From Rhizobacter sp. (GTDB lineage: Bacteria > Pseudomonadota > Gammaproteobacteria > Burkholderiales > Burkholderiaceae_C), in NCBI GenBank assembly GCA_025355545.1, contig JANXZN010000165.1, forward strand, positions 1 through 35,242: a stretch of DNA of 35,242 nucleotides. Reading direction: 5' to 3'. Within the stretch, counting starts at the first letter, position 1; every line of letters starts with the position of its first letter. A program made the translations under genes and the position numbers. Below, piece by piece: positions 24,678 through 32,639 of this stretch. The notes under the pieces are model-generated. The model was not told where the DNA came from and made no database searches. It worked only from the letters and a program-made list of their open reading frames with translations.

Positions 24678-26975
24678 ATGCCGACTCCCGCCAACCCGAC
24701 GGCATTGGCCCAGCAGGCCAGGCGTTCGTACGTGGAGGGGCTGCTCGCCGGTCTGCCGGCGGTGGTGCAGGCGGTCGACCAGGGCGCGCGGGTGCTGCTC
24801 AGCAAGGTCGCGGAGCCGGCGGTGGCGGTGCGCCGGCGCGACGCGGTGGCCGAACTGCACAAGGCCGCGCCGCACTGGCTGCAGGGCATGACCTCGATGC
24901 TGCGCGGCGCGCGCCTGAGCGGGCTGGTGTCGGCCACGCGCCCCGGCGATCTGCCGCTGACGCCGAGCCGCCACGCGAAGCTCAGCCTGGTGGACGACGA
25001 CACGATCGAGCACGAGATCATCAGCTCCAAGCTCGCGCTGTCGATGATGGACCGCGCGTCCTGGGAGTTCACCGACCTGCGCTCGCGCATCAACGTGCTC
25101 GAAGCGCGCGACGAACTCGACACCAACGACGTGCTGCGCCCGCATGTGCTGGCCCGCATCGTCAGCGCATCGTGGCGCGCGGCCAACCTGAGCCTGGACG
25201 CGTGGCGCGAGTTGCAGGGCGTGCTGCAGGACGAATTCGCGCACTTCGCCGAAGAGGGCTACCACGAGACCAATCGCTTCCTGCTGGAGCGCCACGTGCT
25301 GCCCGACGTCGACCTGCGGCCGTTCATCCGGCGTTCGCGCAACAGCGCGGCGGGCTTCGGTGCCGCGCCGGGAGCATCGACGCGCGGCGCGTTCGGGCAG
25401 GCGGGCGGCGCCACCGCCGAGCAGCGTGGCGAGGTCGGCGAAGAGACGCGCATGATGACCCGCGCCGGCGGCCTGGCGCGCGGTGCCGACCACGCCGAGC
25501 AGGTGCTCGGGCGCCTGAACCGGCTCGTCGCGCGTCAGCTGCCGGGCTTCGGCGTCACGCAGCAGGAGCGGACGGTCGCGACCGCGCCGCGTCTGAAGGC
25601 GGCGATCAACGACGCGCAGCAGCTGATCGCGCGGCGCCTCGCCACCGCCGAGCACGCCGCCACCGTCGCCGGCCATGTCAGCGCGCCGGCGCTGCTCGAA
25701 GAGCTGAACCAGCGCAAGCAGGCGCTGAAGCAGGCCGCCAGCACGCCGGTCGAGCGCGCGACGATCGAGATCGTCGCGCTGCTGTTCCAGAGCATCCAGA
25801 CCGAAGAGCGCATCCCGACCTCGGTGCGGGTCTGGTTCGCGCGGCTGCAGATGCCGGTGCTGCGCGTGGCCGTCGGCGAGCCGGATTTCTTCGCGACCAT
25901 CGATCACCCGGCGCGCCGCCTGATCGATCGCATGGGCTCGTGCGTGATGGGCTTCGATGCGAACACCCGCGCGGTCGGCGACATCCTCGAGAAGGAGATC
26001 AAGCGCGTCGTGCAGGTCGTCGAGGCCTATCCCGATACCGGGCGGCGCGTGTTCCAGACCGTGCTGGTCGAGTTCGAGAAGTTTCTCGAGCACTACTTCA
26101 AGAACGAGAACGAGGCCTCGCGCAAGGGTGTCTCGCTGGCGCAGCAGGTCGAGCAGCGCGAGACGCTGGCGATCCAGTACACGATCGAGCTGCGCAAGAT
26201 GCTCAACGAGATGCCGGTGCAGGAGGGCGTGCGCGAGTTCCTGTTCCAGGTCTGGGCCGACGTGCTCGCGATGACCGCGGTCAAGTCGGGCAATCAGAGC
26301 GACGCCACGCGGGACATGAAGCGTGCCGCGGCCGACCTGATCTGGTCGGCCGGCGCGAAGGTTTCGCGCGAAGAGCGGGGCGAGGTGATCCGCCGCCTGC
26401 CGCCGCTGCTGAAGACGCTGCGCGACGGCATGGACCACGCCGGCGTGCCGGCCGGCAAGCAGGACGAGCACATCCAGCGTCTGAACAACTCGCTTGCCGC
26501 GGCCTTCACCGCGAAGACCGCCGCGATCCCGCACGAGCGCCTCGAGGAACTGATGGCACGGCTCGAGACGCTCGAAGAACTGCTGCCGGAGGCGGACGAC
26601 CTCGAGATCGACGAGTCGATGGTTCACGACCTGTCCGGCCACGAGAGCTCGGAGCTTGAGGTCGTCGCCGAAGGCGGCTCGATGCCGACGCCGGCGATGA
26701 TCGCGTGGGCGCGCGAACTGCAGGTCGGCAGCTGGTACATGCTGGACTACCGCAACCGCAACGAGCCGATGCAACTGGCCTGGCAGGGCATGCGCCGCCA
26801 ACTCACGCTGTTCGTCTCGCCGCAGGGGCGCGGCGTGCTGTTCCAGCAGAACCGGCTCGCGGCCTTCCTGCAGGCCGGCCTGCTGGTGCCGGCACAGGAC
26901 GAGTCGCTGACGGTGCGCGCGACACGCAGCGCGATGGCCAAACTCGATGGCAATCCTTCGAGACTATTGAATTGA
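24678..26975 (+). CDS. DUF1631 family protein
   Basis: The 765-aa cytoplasmic-looking protein has no signal peptide or membrane segment. It resembles the DUF1631 family of beta- and gammaproteobacteria, some of whose members were wrongly named thymidine phosphorylase in old annotations. Family-like parts are EGYHETNRFLLERHVLPDVD near residue 195 followed by RPFIRRSRNS, and a C-terminal block with GSWYMLDYRNRNEPMQLAWQ and a final TRSAMAKLDGNPSRLLN. The C-terminal block has the feel of a PilZ-like beta domain, which is my inference. Middle parts are helical and charged (EKEIKRVVQVVEAYP). It lies 38 bases after secF and ends just before paired hairpins. Role unknown. Confidence 0.85.
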   Translation: MPTPANPTALAQQARRSYVEGLLAGLPAVVQAVDQGARVLLSKVAEPAVAVRRRDAVAELHKAAPHWLQGMTSMLRGARLSGLVSATRPGDLPLTPSRHAKLSLVDDDTIEHEIISSKLALSMMDRASWEFTDLRSRINVLEARDELDTNDVLRPHVLARIVSASWRAANLSLDAWRELQGVLQDEFAHFAEEGYHETNRFLLERHVLPDVDLRPFIRRSRNSAAGFGAAPGASTRGAFGQAGGATAEQRGEVGEETRMMTRAGGLARGADHAEQVLGRLNRLVARQLPGFGVTQQERTVATAPRLKAAINDAQQLIARRLATAEHAATVAGHVSAPALLEELNQRKQALKQAASTPVERATIEIVALLFQSIQTEERIPTSVRVWFARLQMPVLRVAVGEPDFFATIDHPARRLIDRMGSCVMGFDANTRAVGDILEKEIKRVVQVVEAYPDTGRRVFQTVLVEFEKFLEHYFKNENEASRKGVSLAQQVEQRETLAIQYTIELRKMLNEMPVQEGVREFLFQVWADVLAMTAVKSGNQSDATRDMKRAAADLIWSAGAKVSREERGEVIRRLPPLLKTLRDGMDHAGVPAGKQDEHIQRLNNSLAAAFTAKTAAIPHERLEELMARLETLEELLPEADDLEIDESMVHDLSGHESSELEVVAEGGSMPTPAMIAWARELQVGSWYMLDYRNRNEPMQLAWQGMRRQLTLFVSPQGRGVLFQQNRLAAFLQAGLLVPAQDESLTVRATRSAMAKLDGNPSRLLN

Positions 26976-26978
26976 CGG

Positions 26979-26992
26979 GCGGCTAAAGCCGC
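26979..26992. repeat. short hairpin, first of a GCGGCT/AGCCGC pair
   Basis: GCGGCT (26979-26984) and AGCCGC (26987-26992) form a 6-bp stem with a 2-base AA loop, four bases after the DUF1631 stop. The same arms recur at 27023-27036. Two copies of one palindrome 44 bases apart look like a REP-type element. Confidence 0.5.
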
Positions 26993-27022
26993 GATAGGTG
27001 GTACGGCACAAGCCGACTCCGG

Positions 27023-27040
27023 GCGGCTTCAGCCGCTTTT
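27023..27040 (+). terminator. rho-independent-type terminator closing yajC-secDF-DUF1631
   Basis: GCGGCT (27023-27028), loop TC, AGCCGC (27031-27036), then TTTT (27037-27040). A GC stem followed by a T-run on the plus strand fits an intrinsic terminator for the secDF unit. It stands only 4 bases before the stop of the converging smg gene. On the minus strand no T-run follows, so smg would not be terminated by it. Confidence 0.6.
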
Positions 27041-27043
27041 CCA

Positions 27044-27496
27044 TCAATGGATCAACCGGTCCTCGACATCGACGAACAGTTCGTCGAGGATCAGCGCGTC
27101 GGGCTCTTCGCCCAGGCTCCAGAACACCATCAGCACGATGATTTTCAGGTCCTCGAGGTCGAGCGGGCCGCCGGGGATCGCGCTGGCGCGGTCGAGCACC
27201 ATCTCGCGCATCGGTGCGGGCAACACGCCGGCCGATTCGAGGAAGCTGACGAAGCCGATCGAGTCCTCGCCCAGGTGTTCCTGTTCGGCGGGCGAATAGA
27301 CCCGCAGGCTGTTCGCGCCCTGCTCCCCGACGTAGGACTGAGCCGCGGTCGCGACACCGTCGAGCCACGACAGCGCTTCCTGGATTTCGTCGGATTCGAA
27401 CCCGACCGACGAGAGCTTTCGTGTCAGCTGATCGTGGTCAGGGCAGGCATCGGGCCGCCAGTAGTTTTCGTACAGGTACACGAGCACGTCGAACAT
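27044..27496 (-). CDS. smg: Smg family protein (DUF494)
   Basis: The 150-aa cytoplasmic protein begins MFDVLVYLYENYWRPDACPD, the typical Smg start, and continues with LTRKLSSVGFESDEIQEALSW, the conserved LGEDSIGFVSFLE and LDLEDLKIIVLMVFWSLGEE. It ends in LILDELFVDVEDRLIH. Smg is widely encoded next to dprA in proteobacteria; its biochemical role is not settled. It starts 21 bases after the dprA stop and would be the last gene of the LysM-dprA-smg transcript. Length matches the family (about 155 aa). Confidence 0.93.
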   Translation of the reverse strand: MFDVLVYLYENYWRPDACPDHDQLTRKLSSVGFESDEIQEALSWLDGVATAAQSYVGEQGANSLRVYSPAEQEHLGEDSIGFVSFLESAGVLPAPMREMVLDRASAIPGGPLDLEDLKIIVLMVFWSLGEEPDALILDELFVDVEDRLIH

Positions 27497-27517
27497 GGTT
27501 TCACTATACCGCAGCGC

Positions 27518-28627
27518 TCAGCGCCGCGCGACGCGCTGGAACAGCTGGCCCGGCAGGCGCGCGACGTGCCCGTCGAGTTCGAGTCCGAGCAGGCGGCTGT
27601 TCAGTTCGGCCGCGCTCCAGCCGGTGCGCGCGGCGAGCGCGTCCAGCGTCACCGGATCGAAACCGAGCGCGGTCAGCAGCGGGTCGTCGGCCGACGTCGC
27701 GGTCGTGTCGGCGGGCCGCCCGCGCGCGGCTGCGGTCGACGGCAGGTGCAGCTCTTCGAGGATGTCCCGGGCCGTCTCGACCAGCTTCGCGCCCTGCTTG
27801 ATCAGCGCGTGGCAGCCGCGCGATTGCGGCGAGTGGATCGAACCGGGAATCGCGAACACCTCGCGCCCGGCTTCGTTGGCGAGGCGCGCGGTGATCAGCG
27901 AACCGGACTTCAGTGCCGCTTCCACCACCAGCGTGCCGCGCGCCAAACCCGCGATGATCCGGTTGCGCATCGGAAAGTTGGGCGGCAGTGCCGGCGTGCC
28001 CGGCGCGTACTCGCTGATGATCAGGCCTCGTTCGGCGAGGCGATGCGCCAGTCGCAGATTGCGGCGCGGGTAGACGCGGTCCAGGCCGGTGCCGACCACC
28101 GCGACGCTGCTCGCGGTGCCTTCGAGCCCGCCGGTGTGTGCGGCGGCATCGATGCCCAGCGCCAGGCCCGACACCACGGTGAGGCCGGCGTCGCTCAGGT
28201 GGCTCGAGAAGGCCCGGGCGTTGTCGGCGCCCTGCGGTGTCGGGTTGCGGCTGCCGACCACGGCGATCGCGTCGATCTGCAGCAATTCGAATCGACCCTG
28301 GGCGTAGAGCAGCAGCGGCGGGTCGGCGCCCTCCAGCAGCGCGCGCGGGTAGCGCGGATCGCCGAGCGTGATGACGGCACGGGGCTCGACCGCGTCGGCC
28401 CTGAGCCAGTCCAGCGTCATGGCGACGAGTGCGCCGAGCGGTTCGGGCTCGGTGGCCAGCGCGCCGGCCTGGATCGATCCGACGAGGTCGCGCCGGGCCG
28501 CGGTCGATGCGGCGATCACCGCGTGCGGCGAGCCGAACGCCGCCAGCAACTTGCGCGCCGACTCGCGCCCGACGCCCGGTGTCTCCAGCAGCCGCAGCCA
28601 GGCGCCGAGTTCGTCGGGGTCGATCAC
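27518..28627 (-). CDS. dprA: DNA-processing protein DprA (Smf)
   Basis: The 369-aa cytoplasmic protein binds incoming single-stranded DNA and loads RecA during natural transformation. It has an N-terminal helix-hairpin-helix-like part (LLETPGVGRESARKLLAAFG). A Rossmann-fold core follows, with AVVGSRNPTPQGADNA, VVSGLALGIDAAAHTGGL, GTGLDRVYPRRN, FPMRNRIIAGLA and EVFAIPGSIHSPQSRGCH. A C-terminal winged-helix-like domain closes it (LDALAARTGWSAAELNSRLL). GTG 28627 is the first start that keeps the DELGAWLRLLETPGVG start of the family. It lies 34 bases after the LysM gene stop and 21 before smg. Presence alone does not prove competence. Confidence 0.94.
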   Translation of the reverse strand: MIDPDELGAWLRLLETPGVGRESARKLLAAFGSPHAVIAASTAARRDLVGSIQAGALATEPEPLGALVAMTLDWLRADAVEPRAVITLGDPRYPRALLEGADPPLLLYAQGRFELLQIDAIAVVGSRNPTPQGADNARAFSSHLSDAGLTVVSGLALGIDAAAHTGGLEGTASSVAVVGTGLDRVYPRRNLRLAHRLAERGLIISEYAPGTPALPPNFPMRNRIIAGLARGTLVVEAALKSGSLITARLANEAGREVFAIPGSIHSPQSRGCHALIKQGAKLVETARDILEELHLPSTAAARGRPADTTATSADDPLLTALGFDPVTLDALAARTGWSAAELNSRLLGLELDGHVARLPGQLFQRVARR

Positions 28628-28661
28628 ACGAGGAGCCGGCCGGTCGGCCTGCGGCCCGGCC

Positions 28662-29834
28662 TCAGGGCTGGGTGAAGCGGTCGCCCGGCGAGACCGGTTC
28701 CTTGACCGACAGGATCAGCGCGTACGACATCCGATCGAACACGCGGAACACGAACAGCAGCCCGTGCCGCTCGTCGGGCAGCTTGATCGTCGGCTTGCTC
28801 GCGTCCGTGCGGTCGACGACGCGCTCGCCGGTGCGCACCAGCGCCAGCACGTGGCCGCGCTCCATGCCGTCCTTCGCGCCGCGGTTCAGCGCGACGATCT
28901 GGTTCTGGCCGGCGGTCAGCGCGTCGCCGTACAGCGAGACGATCTGGCCTTCCAGCGTGCCTTGCGGCGCGTGCGGCGCGTAGTTCGTGTACTCGCGCAC
29001 CGGCACCAGCGCGAGCCGGTCGCCGATGCCGGCCTCCTGGCGCACGCTGGTCACGATGAAGGTGGCGGGCACGATCTCCGACTTGCCGGCTGCGTCGACC
29101 CGCGTCTCGCCCTGCTTCGCGTATTCGGCGGCACCGACGTAGACGGCTTCGTAGCCCAGAATTTCCTTGGTCGTCGGGTCGACCAGCGGCTTGGGTTCGC
29201 GGAAGATGCGGTAGTCGGTGCCGTTGCTCAGGTCGCCGCGCACATAGGCGGTGTCGCCGCGCCCGAGGATCACCCGGTTCTCCTGGGTGGCGACGATGCG
29301 CGGCGCACGCGCGAGTTCGTCGGTCTGGAAGATCACCGCGTCGTTCAGGAACGGCTCGATCAGCCCGAACGGGACCGATGCCAGCGCGTCGGCGCCGAGG
29401 TCGGACGAGCGCACGCGCGGCGACAGCTTGTCGTTGCCCGTCACCGCCTGCCCCATGCGCAGCCGAGCGCGGCCGCCGGTCTTGTCGAGGTACAGCACCT
29501 GACCCGGGTAGATCAGGTGCGGGTTGCGGATCTGGTCGAGGTTCATGCCCCACAGCTCGGGCCAGCGCCAGGGGCTCTTCAGGAACAGTTTGGAGATGTC
29601 CCAGAGCGTGTCGCGCGTCTTGATGGTGTACGAGTCGGGCGCGTTCGGCGCCAGCTCGGACAGCGGCACGCCGTCCTGGGCGACTTTCTGGGCGGTGCCG
29701 CGCTGCTGCGCGGTGATCGGATAATCGGCGGCCTGGACCGTGGCGGCGCCCATCGCCAGACCCAGCGTCGCGCCGATGGTCACGGCGCCGGCAGCCCGGC
29801 GAACACGAGAAGCGGATCGATCACGACGGGTCAT
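28662..29834 (-). CDS. LysM-domain peptidoglycan-binding protein, exported
   Basis: The 390-aa protein has a signal peptide (AAGAVTIGATLGLAMGAATVQA before ADYPIT). A LysM domain lies near residues 65-115: YTIKTRDTLWDISKLFLKSP, then WPELWGMNLDQIRNPHLIYP and GQVLYLD. The long C-terminal part (about 270 residues) is a beta-rich region with VGAAEYAKQGETRV, GMERGHVLALVRTGERVV and FRVFDRMSYALILSV. This matches a Burkholderiales family in which LysM anchors the protein to the wall; its exact role is unknown. ATG 29834 is preferred over an ORF start at 29906, which would precede the signal peptide with 24 unlikely residues. It leads the dprA-smg transcript. Confidence 0.9.
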   Translation of the reverse strand: MTRRDRSASRVRRAAGAVTIGATLGLAMGAATVQAADYPITAQQRGTAQKVAQDGVPLSELAPNAPDSYTIKTRDTLWDISKLFLKSPWRWPELWGMNLDQIRNPHLIYPGQVLYLDKTGGRARLRMGQAVTGNDKLSPRVRSSDLGADALASVPFGLIEPFLNDAVIFQTDELARAPRIVATQENRVILGRGDTAYVRGDLSNGTDYRIFREPKPLVDPTTKEILGYEAVYVGAAEYAKQGETRVDAAGKSEIVPATFIVTSVRQEAGIGDRLALVPVREYTNYAPHAPQGTLEGQIVSLYGDALTAGQNQIVALNRGAKDGMERGHVLALVRTGERVVDRTDASKPTIKLPDERHGLLFVFRVFDRMSYALILSVKEPVSPGDRFTQP

Positions 29835-29946
29835 GGAGGTGTCTCTCAGGAGCTGCGCGGCATGGGGCGCCCGCGCGATGGGGTTTAGTCCGCTGACTTC
29901 GCCCAACCAGCCGCGGTTCGGCGAAAATCCTCAATCAGTTTCACAG

Positions 29947-29975
29947 ATTCTGCCCCTAAACCCTTGATATCGCAA
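29947..29975 (-). promoter_or_regulatory. candidate sigma-70 promoter for LysM-dprA-smg
   Basis: Read on the minus strand, TTGCGA (29975-29970) and CAGAAT (29952-29947) are spaced by 17 bases, each matching 4 of 6 consensus positions. This lies in the 246-base divergent spacer (29835-30080), about 110 bases before the LysM start codon. I found no equally good promoter for def on the plus strand. Confidence 0.35.
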
Positions 29976-30080
29976 CGAAAGTGACCTCGGCTGACGCGTC
30001 GTGTGAGACCTGTCACGACCGGCGGCGTTGCGTCAGTTCCACAGCGGTGCGCCCGGCGCCACCGAAATGAATTTCCGCCC

Positions 30081-30593
30081 ATGGCCAAGCTCAACATCCT
30101 TCGTTACCCCGATCCCCGCCTGCACACCGTGGCCAAGCCGGTGCCGCAGGTCGATGCGCGCATCCGTCAACTGGTCGACGACATGCTCGAAAGCATGTAC
30201 GCGGCCGACGGCGTCGGCCTCGCCGCGACCCAGGTCGACGTGCACGAACGGGTGATCGTGATTGACACGTCGGAGGCGCGCGACGACCCGCGCGTGCTGA
30301 TCAACCCGGAGCTGATGGCCATGAGCGACGAGATGAGCTTCGCCGACGAGGGCTGCCTGTCGGTGCCGGCCATCTACGAAAAAGTGGCGCGCCATGCCCG
30401 GGTCACGGTGCGTGCGCTCGGCCGCGACGGCCAGCCGCAGGAGTTCGAGGCCGAGGGCCTGTTCGCGGTGTGCGTGCAACACGAAATGGATCATCTTGTC
30501 GGCAAGGTGTTCGTCGAGTACCTGAGTCAGCTCAAGCGCGACCGCATCAAGGCCAAGATGCTGAAGAAGGCGCGCGAGGACGAACGCGCATGA
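30081..30593 (+). CDS. def: peptide deformylase
   Basis: The 170-aa metalloenzyme removes the N-formyl group from nascent proteins. Its three motifs are intact: GVGLAATQ (44-51), EGCLSVP (90-96, Cys92 as metal ligand) and QHEMDH (133-138, His134 and His138 as metal ligands, Glu135 catalytic). ATG 30081 ([14 protein letters not shown]) is the usual start; 26 further residues are open upstream but not family-like. Length matches E. coli Def (169 aa). It is followed 25 bases later by fmt, the enzyme that adds the formyl group it removes. Confidence 0.96.
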   Translation: MAKLNILRYPDPRLHTVAKPVPQVDARIRQLVDDMLESMYAADGVGLAATQVDVHERVIVIDTSEARDDPRVLINPELMAMSDEMSFADEGCLSVPAIYEKVARHARVTVRALGRDGQPQEFEAEGLFAVCVQHEMDHLVGKVFVEYLSQLKRDRIKAKMLKKAREDERA

Positions 30594-30618
30594 CAGGCCT
30601 GCCGCAGCGCGCGCTCCG

Positions 30619-31578
30619 ATGAAGGTCGCGTTCGCCGGTACGCCGGACTTCGCGCGCGTCGCGCTGGCGCGCGTGCACGCGGCCGGGTTCGCGATCGGCC
30701 CGGTGCTGAGCCAACCCGACCGCCCGGCCGGGCGCGGCCTGAAGCTGCAGGCCTCGCCGGTCAAGGCCTTTGCGCTCGAGCACGGCCTTGTCGTCGCGCA
30801 GCCGCGCAGCCTGCGGCTGGACGGCAAGTTCCCCGACGATGCCGTGGCGGCGCGCGCGGTCCTGCAGGCCGCGCGGCCCGATGTGCTGGTGGTCGCCGCC
30901 TACGGGCTGATCCTGCCGCAGTGGGTGCTGGACCTGCCGCGCCTGGGCTGCCTGAACATCCACGCGTCGCTGCTGCCACGCTGGCGTGGTGCCGCGCCGA
31001 TCCACCGCGCGATCGAGGCCGGCGACGCGCGCACCGGCATCACGATCATGCAGATGGACGCCGGCCTGGACACCGGCGACATGTTGCTGGTCGAGCCGGT
31101 CGCGATCGCGCCCGACGACAGCACGGCCAGCCTGCACGATCGACTGGCCGCGCTCGGCGGCCGGCTGATCGTCGAGGCGCTGGAGCTGGCCGCCTGCGGT
31201 GGCCTGGCGCCGCGGCCGCAGCCGACCGAAGGCATCAGCTACGCGCACAAGATCGACAAGGCGCAGGCCGCGATCGACTGGCGCGACAGCGCCGCCGCCA
31301 TCGAACGCCGGCTGCGCGCGTTCGACCCGTTCCCCGGTGCGAGCACGCAACTCGATGGCGAGGCGATCAAATGCTGGCGCGGCGAAGTCGCGGCTGGCCG
31401 GGGTGCACCGGGCGAGCTGCTGGCGGTCGGCGAGGCCGGTATCACGGTCGCCTGCGGCGACGGCGCGTTGCGCCTGACCGAACTGCAGCGCGCCGGCGGC
31501 AGGCGCCTGAGCGCTGCGCAATTCCTGCACGGCATGCCGCTCGCCGCCGGCAGGGTCTTCGCCGCGGCGCGCCGTTGA
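30619..31578 (+). CDS. fmt: methionyl-tRNA formyltransferase
   Basis: The 319-aa enzyme transfers a formyl group from 10-formyl-tetrahydrofolate to initiator Met-tRNA. The N-terminal domain begins [15 protein letters not shown] and has [10 protein letters not shown]. The formyl-transfer motif [20 protein letters not shown] lies near residue 113, with [13 protein letters not shown] near 143. The C-terminal OB-like domain includes INWRD-like [20 protein letters not shown] and ends with a [15 protein letters not shown] stretch. The length is normal. It sits in the standard def-fmt pair; htpX follows after 59 bases. Confidence 0.96.
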   Translation: MKVAFAGTPDFARVALARVHAAGFAIGPVLSQPDRPAGRGLKLQASPVKAFALEHGLVVAQPRSLRLDGKFPDDAVAARAVLQAARPDVLVVAAYGLILPQWVLDLPRLGCLNIHASLLPRWRGAAPIHRAIEAGDARTGITIMQMDAGLDTGDMLLVEPVAIAPDDSTASLHDRLAALGGRLIVEALELAACGGLAPRPQPTEGISYAHKIDKAQAAIDWRDSAAAIERRLRAFDPFPGASTQLDGEAIKCWRGEVAAGRGAPGELLAVGEAGITVACGDGALRLTELQRAGGRRLSAAQFLHGMPLAAGRVFAAARR

Positions 31579-31637
31579 ACTCGCGTACGCTGCCCGCACC
31601 TACGCGACTGCATGCGCGTCAACGAGGAACCCATCCA

Positions 31638-32489
31638 ATGTTCAACCTGATGAAGACCGCGATCCTGATGGCGGCCATCACGGCCCTGTTCATGGCCCTC
31701 GGCTCGCTGCTCGGCGGGCAGCAGGGCATGATGATCGCGCTCGTCGCCGCGCTGGGCATGAACTTCTTCAGCTACTGGTTTTCCGACAAGCTGGTGCTGA
31801 AGATGTACCACGCGCAGGAAGTCGACGAGAGCTCCGCGCCGCAGTTCTACAGCATGGTGCGCGAGCTCGCGCAGCGCGCGCAGCTGCCCATGCCGAAGGT
31901 CTACCTGATCAACGAAGACGCGCCGAACGCGTTCGCGACCGGCCGCAACCCCGAGCACGCCGCGGTCGCCGCGACCAGCGGCATCCTGCGCATGCTCTCC
32001 GAGCGCGAACTGCGCGGCGTGATGGCGCATGAGCTTGCCCACGTGCGGCATCGCGACATCCTGATCAGCACCGTCAGCGCGACGATGGCCGGCGCGATCT
32101 CGATGCTCGCGAACTTCGCGATGTTCTTCGGCGGCCGCGACAGCGAGGGCCGCAGGGCGAACCCGGTCGTCGGCCTGCTGGTGATGTTCCTGGCGCCGAT
32201 CGCCGCGGGCCTGATCCAGATGGCGATCAGCCGCGCGCGCGAGTTCGAGGCCGATCGCGGCGGCGCTGAGATCTCGGGCGAGCCGCGCGCGCTGGCCAGC
32301 GCGCTGCAAAAGATCCATCGCGCCGCGCAGGGCATCCCGCTGGAAACGACCGAGCGCCACCCCGAGACGGCGCAGATGATGATCATGAACCCGCTGTCGG
32401 CCGGGGGTCTGCGCGGCCTGTTCTCGACCCATCCGTCGACCGAAGAGCGCGTCGAGCGGCTGCTCGCGATGGCGCCTGCCGCCCCCTGA
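31638..32489 (+). CDS. htpX: membrane zinc metalloprotease HtpX
   Basis: The 283-aa M48-family inner-membrane protease takes part in quality control of membrane proteins. It has two N-terminal helices ([19 protein letters not shown] and [19 protein letters not shown]) and the zinc motif HELAH near residue 131 within [13 protein letters not shown]. Two more hydrophobic segments follow ([13 protein letters not shown] and [20 protein letters not shown]), and a downstream Glu ligand in [12 protein letters not shown] near 203. ATG 31638 has GAGGAA about 10 bases upstream. The gene follows fmt in the order often seen in Burkholderiales. Confidence 0.95.
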   Translation: MFNLMKTAILMAAITALFMALGSLLGGQQGMMIALVAALGMNFFSYWFSDKLVLKMYHAQEVDESSAPQFYSMVRELAQRAQLPMPKVYLINEDAPNAFATGRNPEHAAVAATSGILRMLSERELRGVMAHELAHVRHRDILISTVSATMAGAISMLANFAMFFGGRDSEGRRANPVVGLLVMFLAPIAAGLIQMAISRAREFEADRGGAEISGEPRALASALQKIHRAAQGIPLETTERHPETAQMMIMNPLSAGGLRGLFSTHPSTEERVERLLAMAPAAP

Positions 32490-32492
32490 TCC

Positions 32493-32521
32493 CGCGGCCG
32501 CCTGCCGCGCCGAAGGCCGCG
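32493..32521 (+). terminator. possible terminator hairpin after htpX
   Basis: CGCGGCC (32493-32499) pairs with GGCCGCG (32515-32521) over a 15-base loop, starting 4 bases after the htpX stop. A T-rich stretch (ACTTTCTTGTTGTTT) comes 8 bases later rather than directly, so intrinsic termination is only possible. Confidence 0.35.
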
Positions 32522-32621
32522 CAAGGCGACTTTCTTGTTGTTTCGGCGCTTCACATCGCGCTGCAAATGCTCAACGATTGTGCCTACCGCACTTACCCGC
32601 ATTGGTGCGGTCGCACGTGGA

Positions 32622-32636
32622 TGATAACGTTTACAT
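32622..32636. promoter_or_regulatory. LacI-type operator candidate before the beta-glucosidase gene
   Basis: GATAACGTTTAC (32623-32634) is an imperfect palindrome centred on CG, with GTAAAC on one arm and GATAAC on the other. The central AACGTT is the hallmark of LacI-family sites such as TGTAAACGTTTACA. It lies just before the possible start codons of the glucosidase gene, which is co-oriented with a LacI-family gene at 34039. GATAAC could also serve as a -10 element, so binding there would block transcription. Confidence 0.5.
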
Positions 32637-32639
32637 ACA

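Noticed and set aside
27047-28675. A 542-codon plus-strand frame opposite smg and dprA
   Set aside because: Smg and DprA motifs are intact on the minus strand; the plus-strand product has only compositional bias.
28368-29888. A 506-codon plus-strand frame opposite the LysM gene
   Set aside because: The minus strand has a signal peptide and LysM domain; the plus frame has no recognisable domain.
29964-29992. A plus-strand promoter for def starting from TTGATA
   Set aside because: The -35-like hexamer is good, but the hexamer 17 bases downstream (TCGGCT) does not resemble a -10 element.
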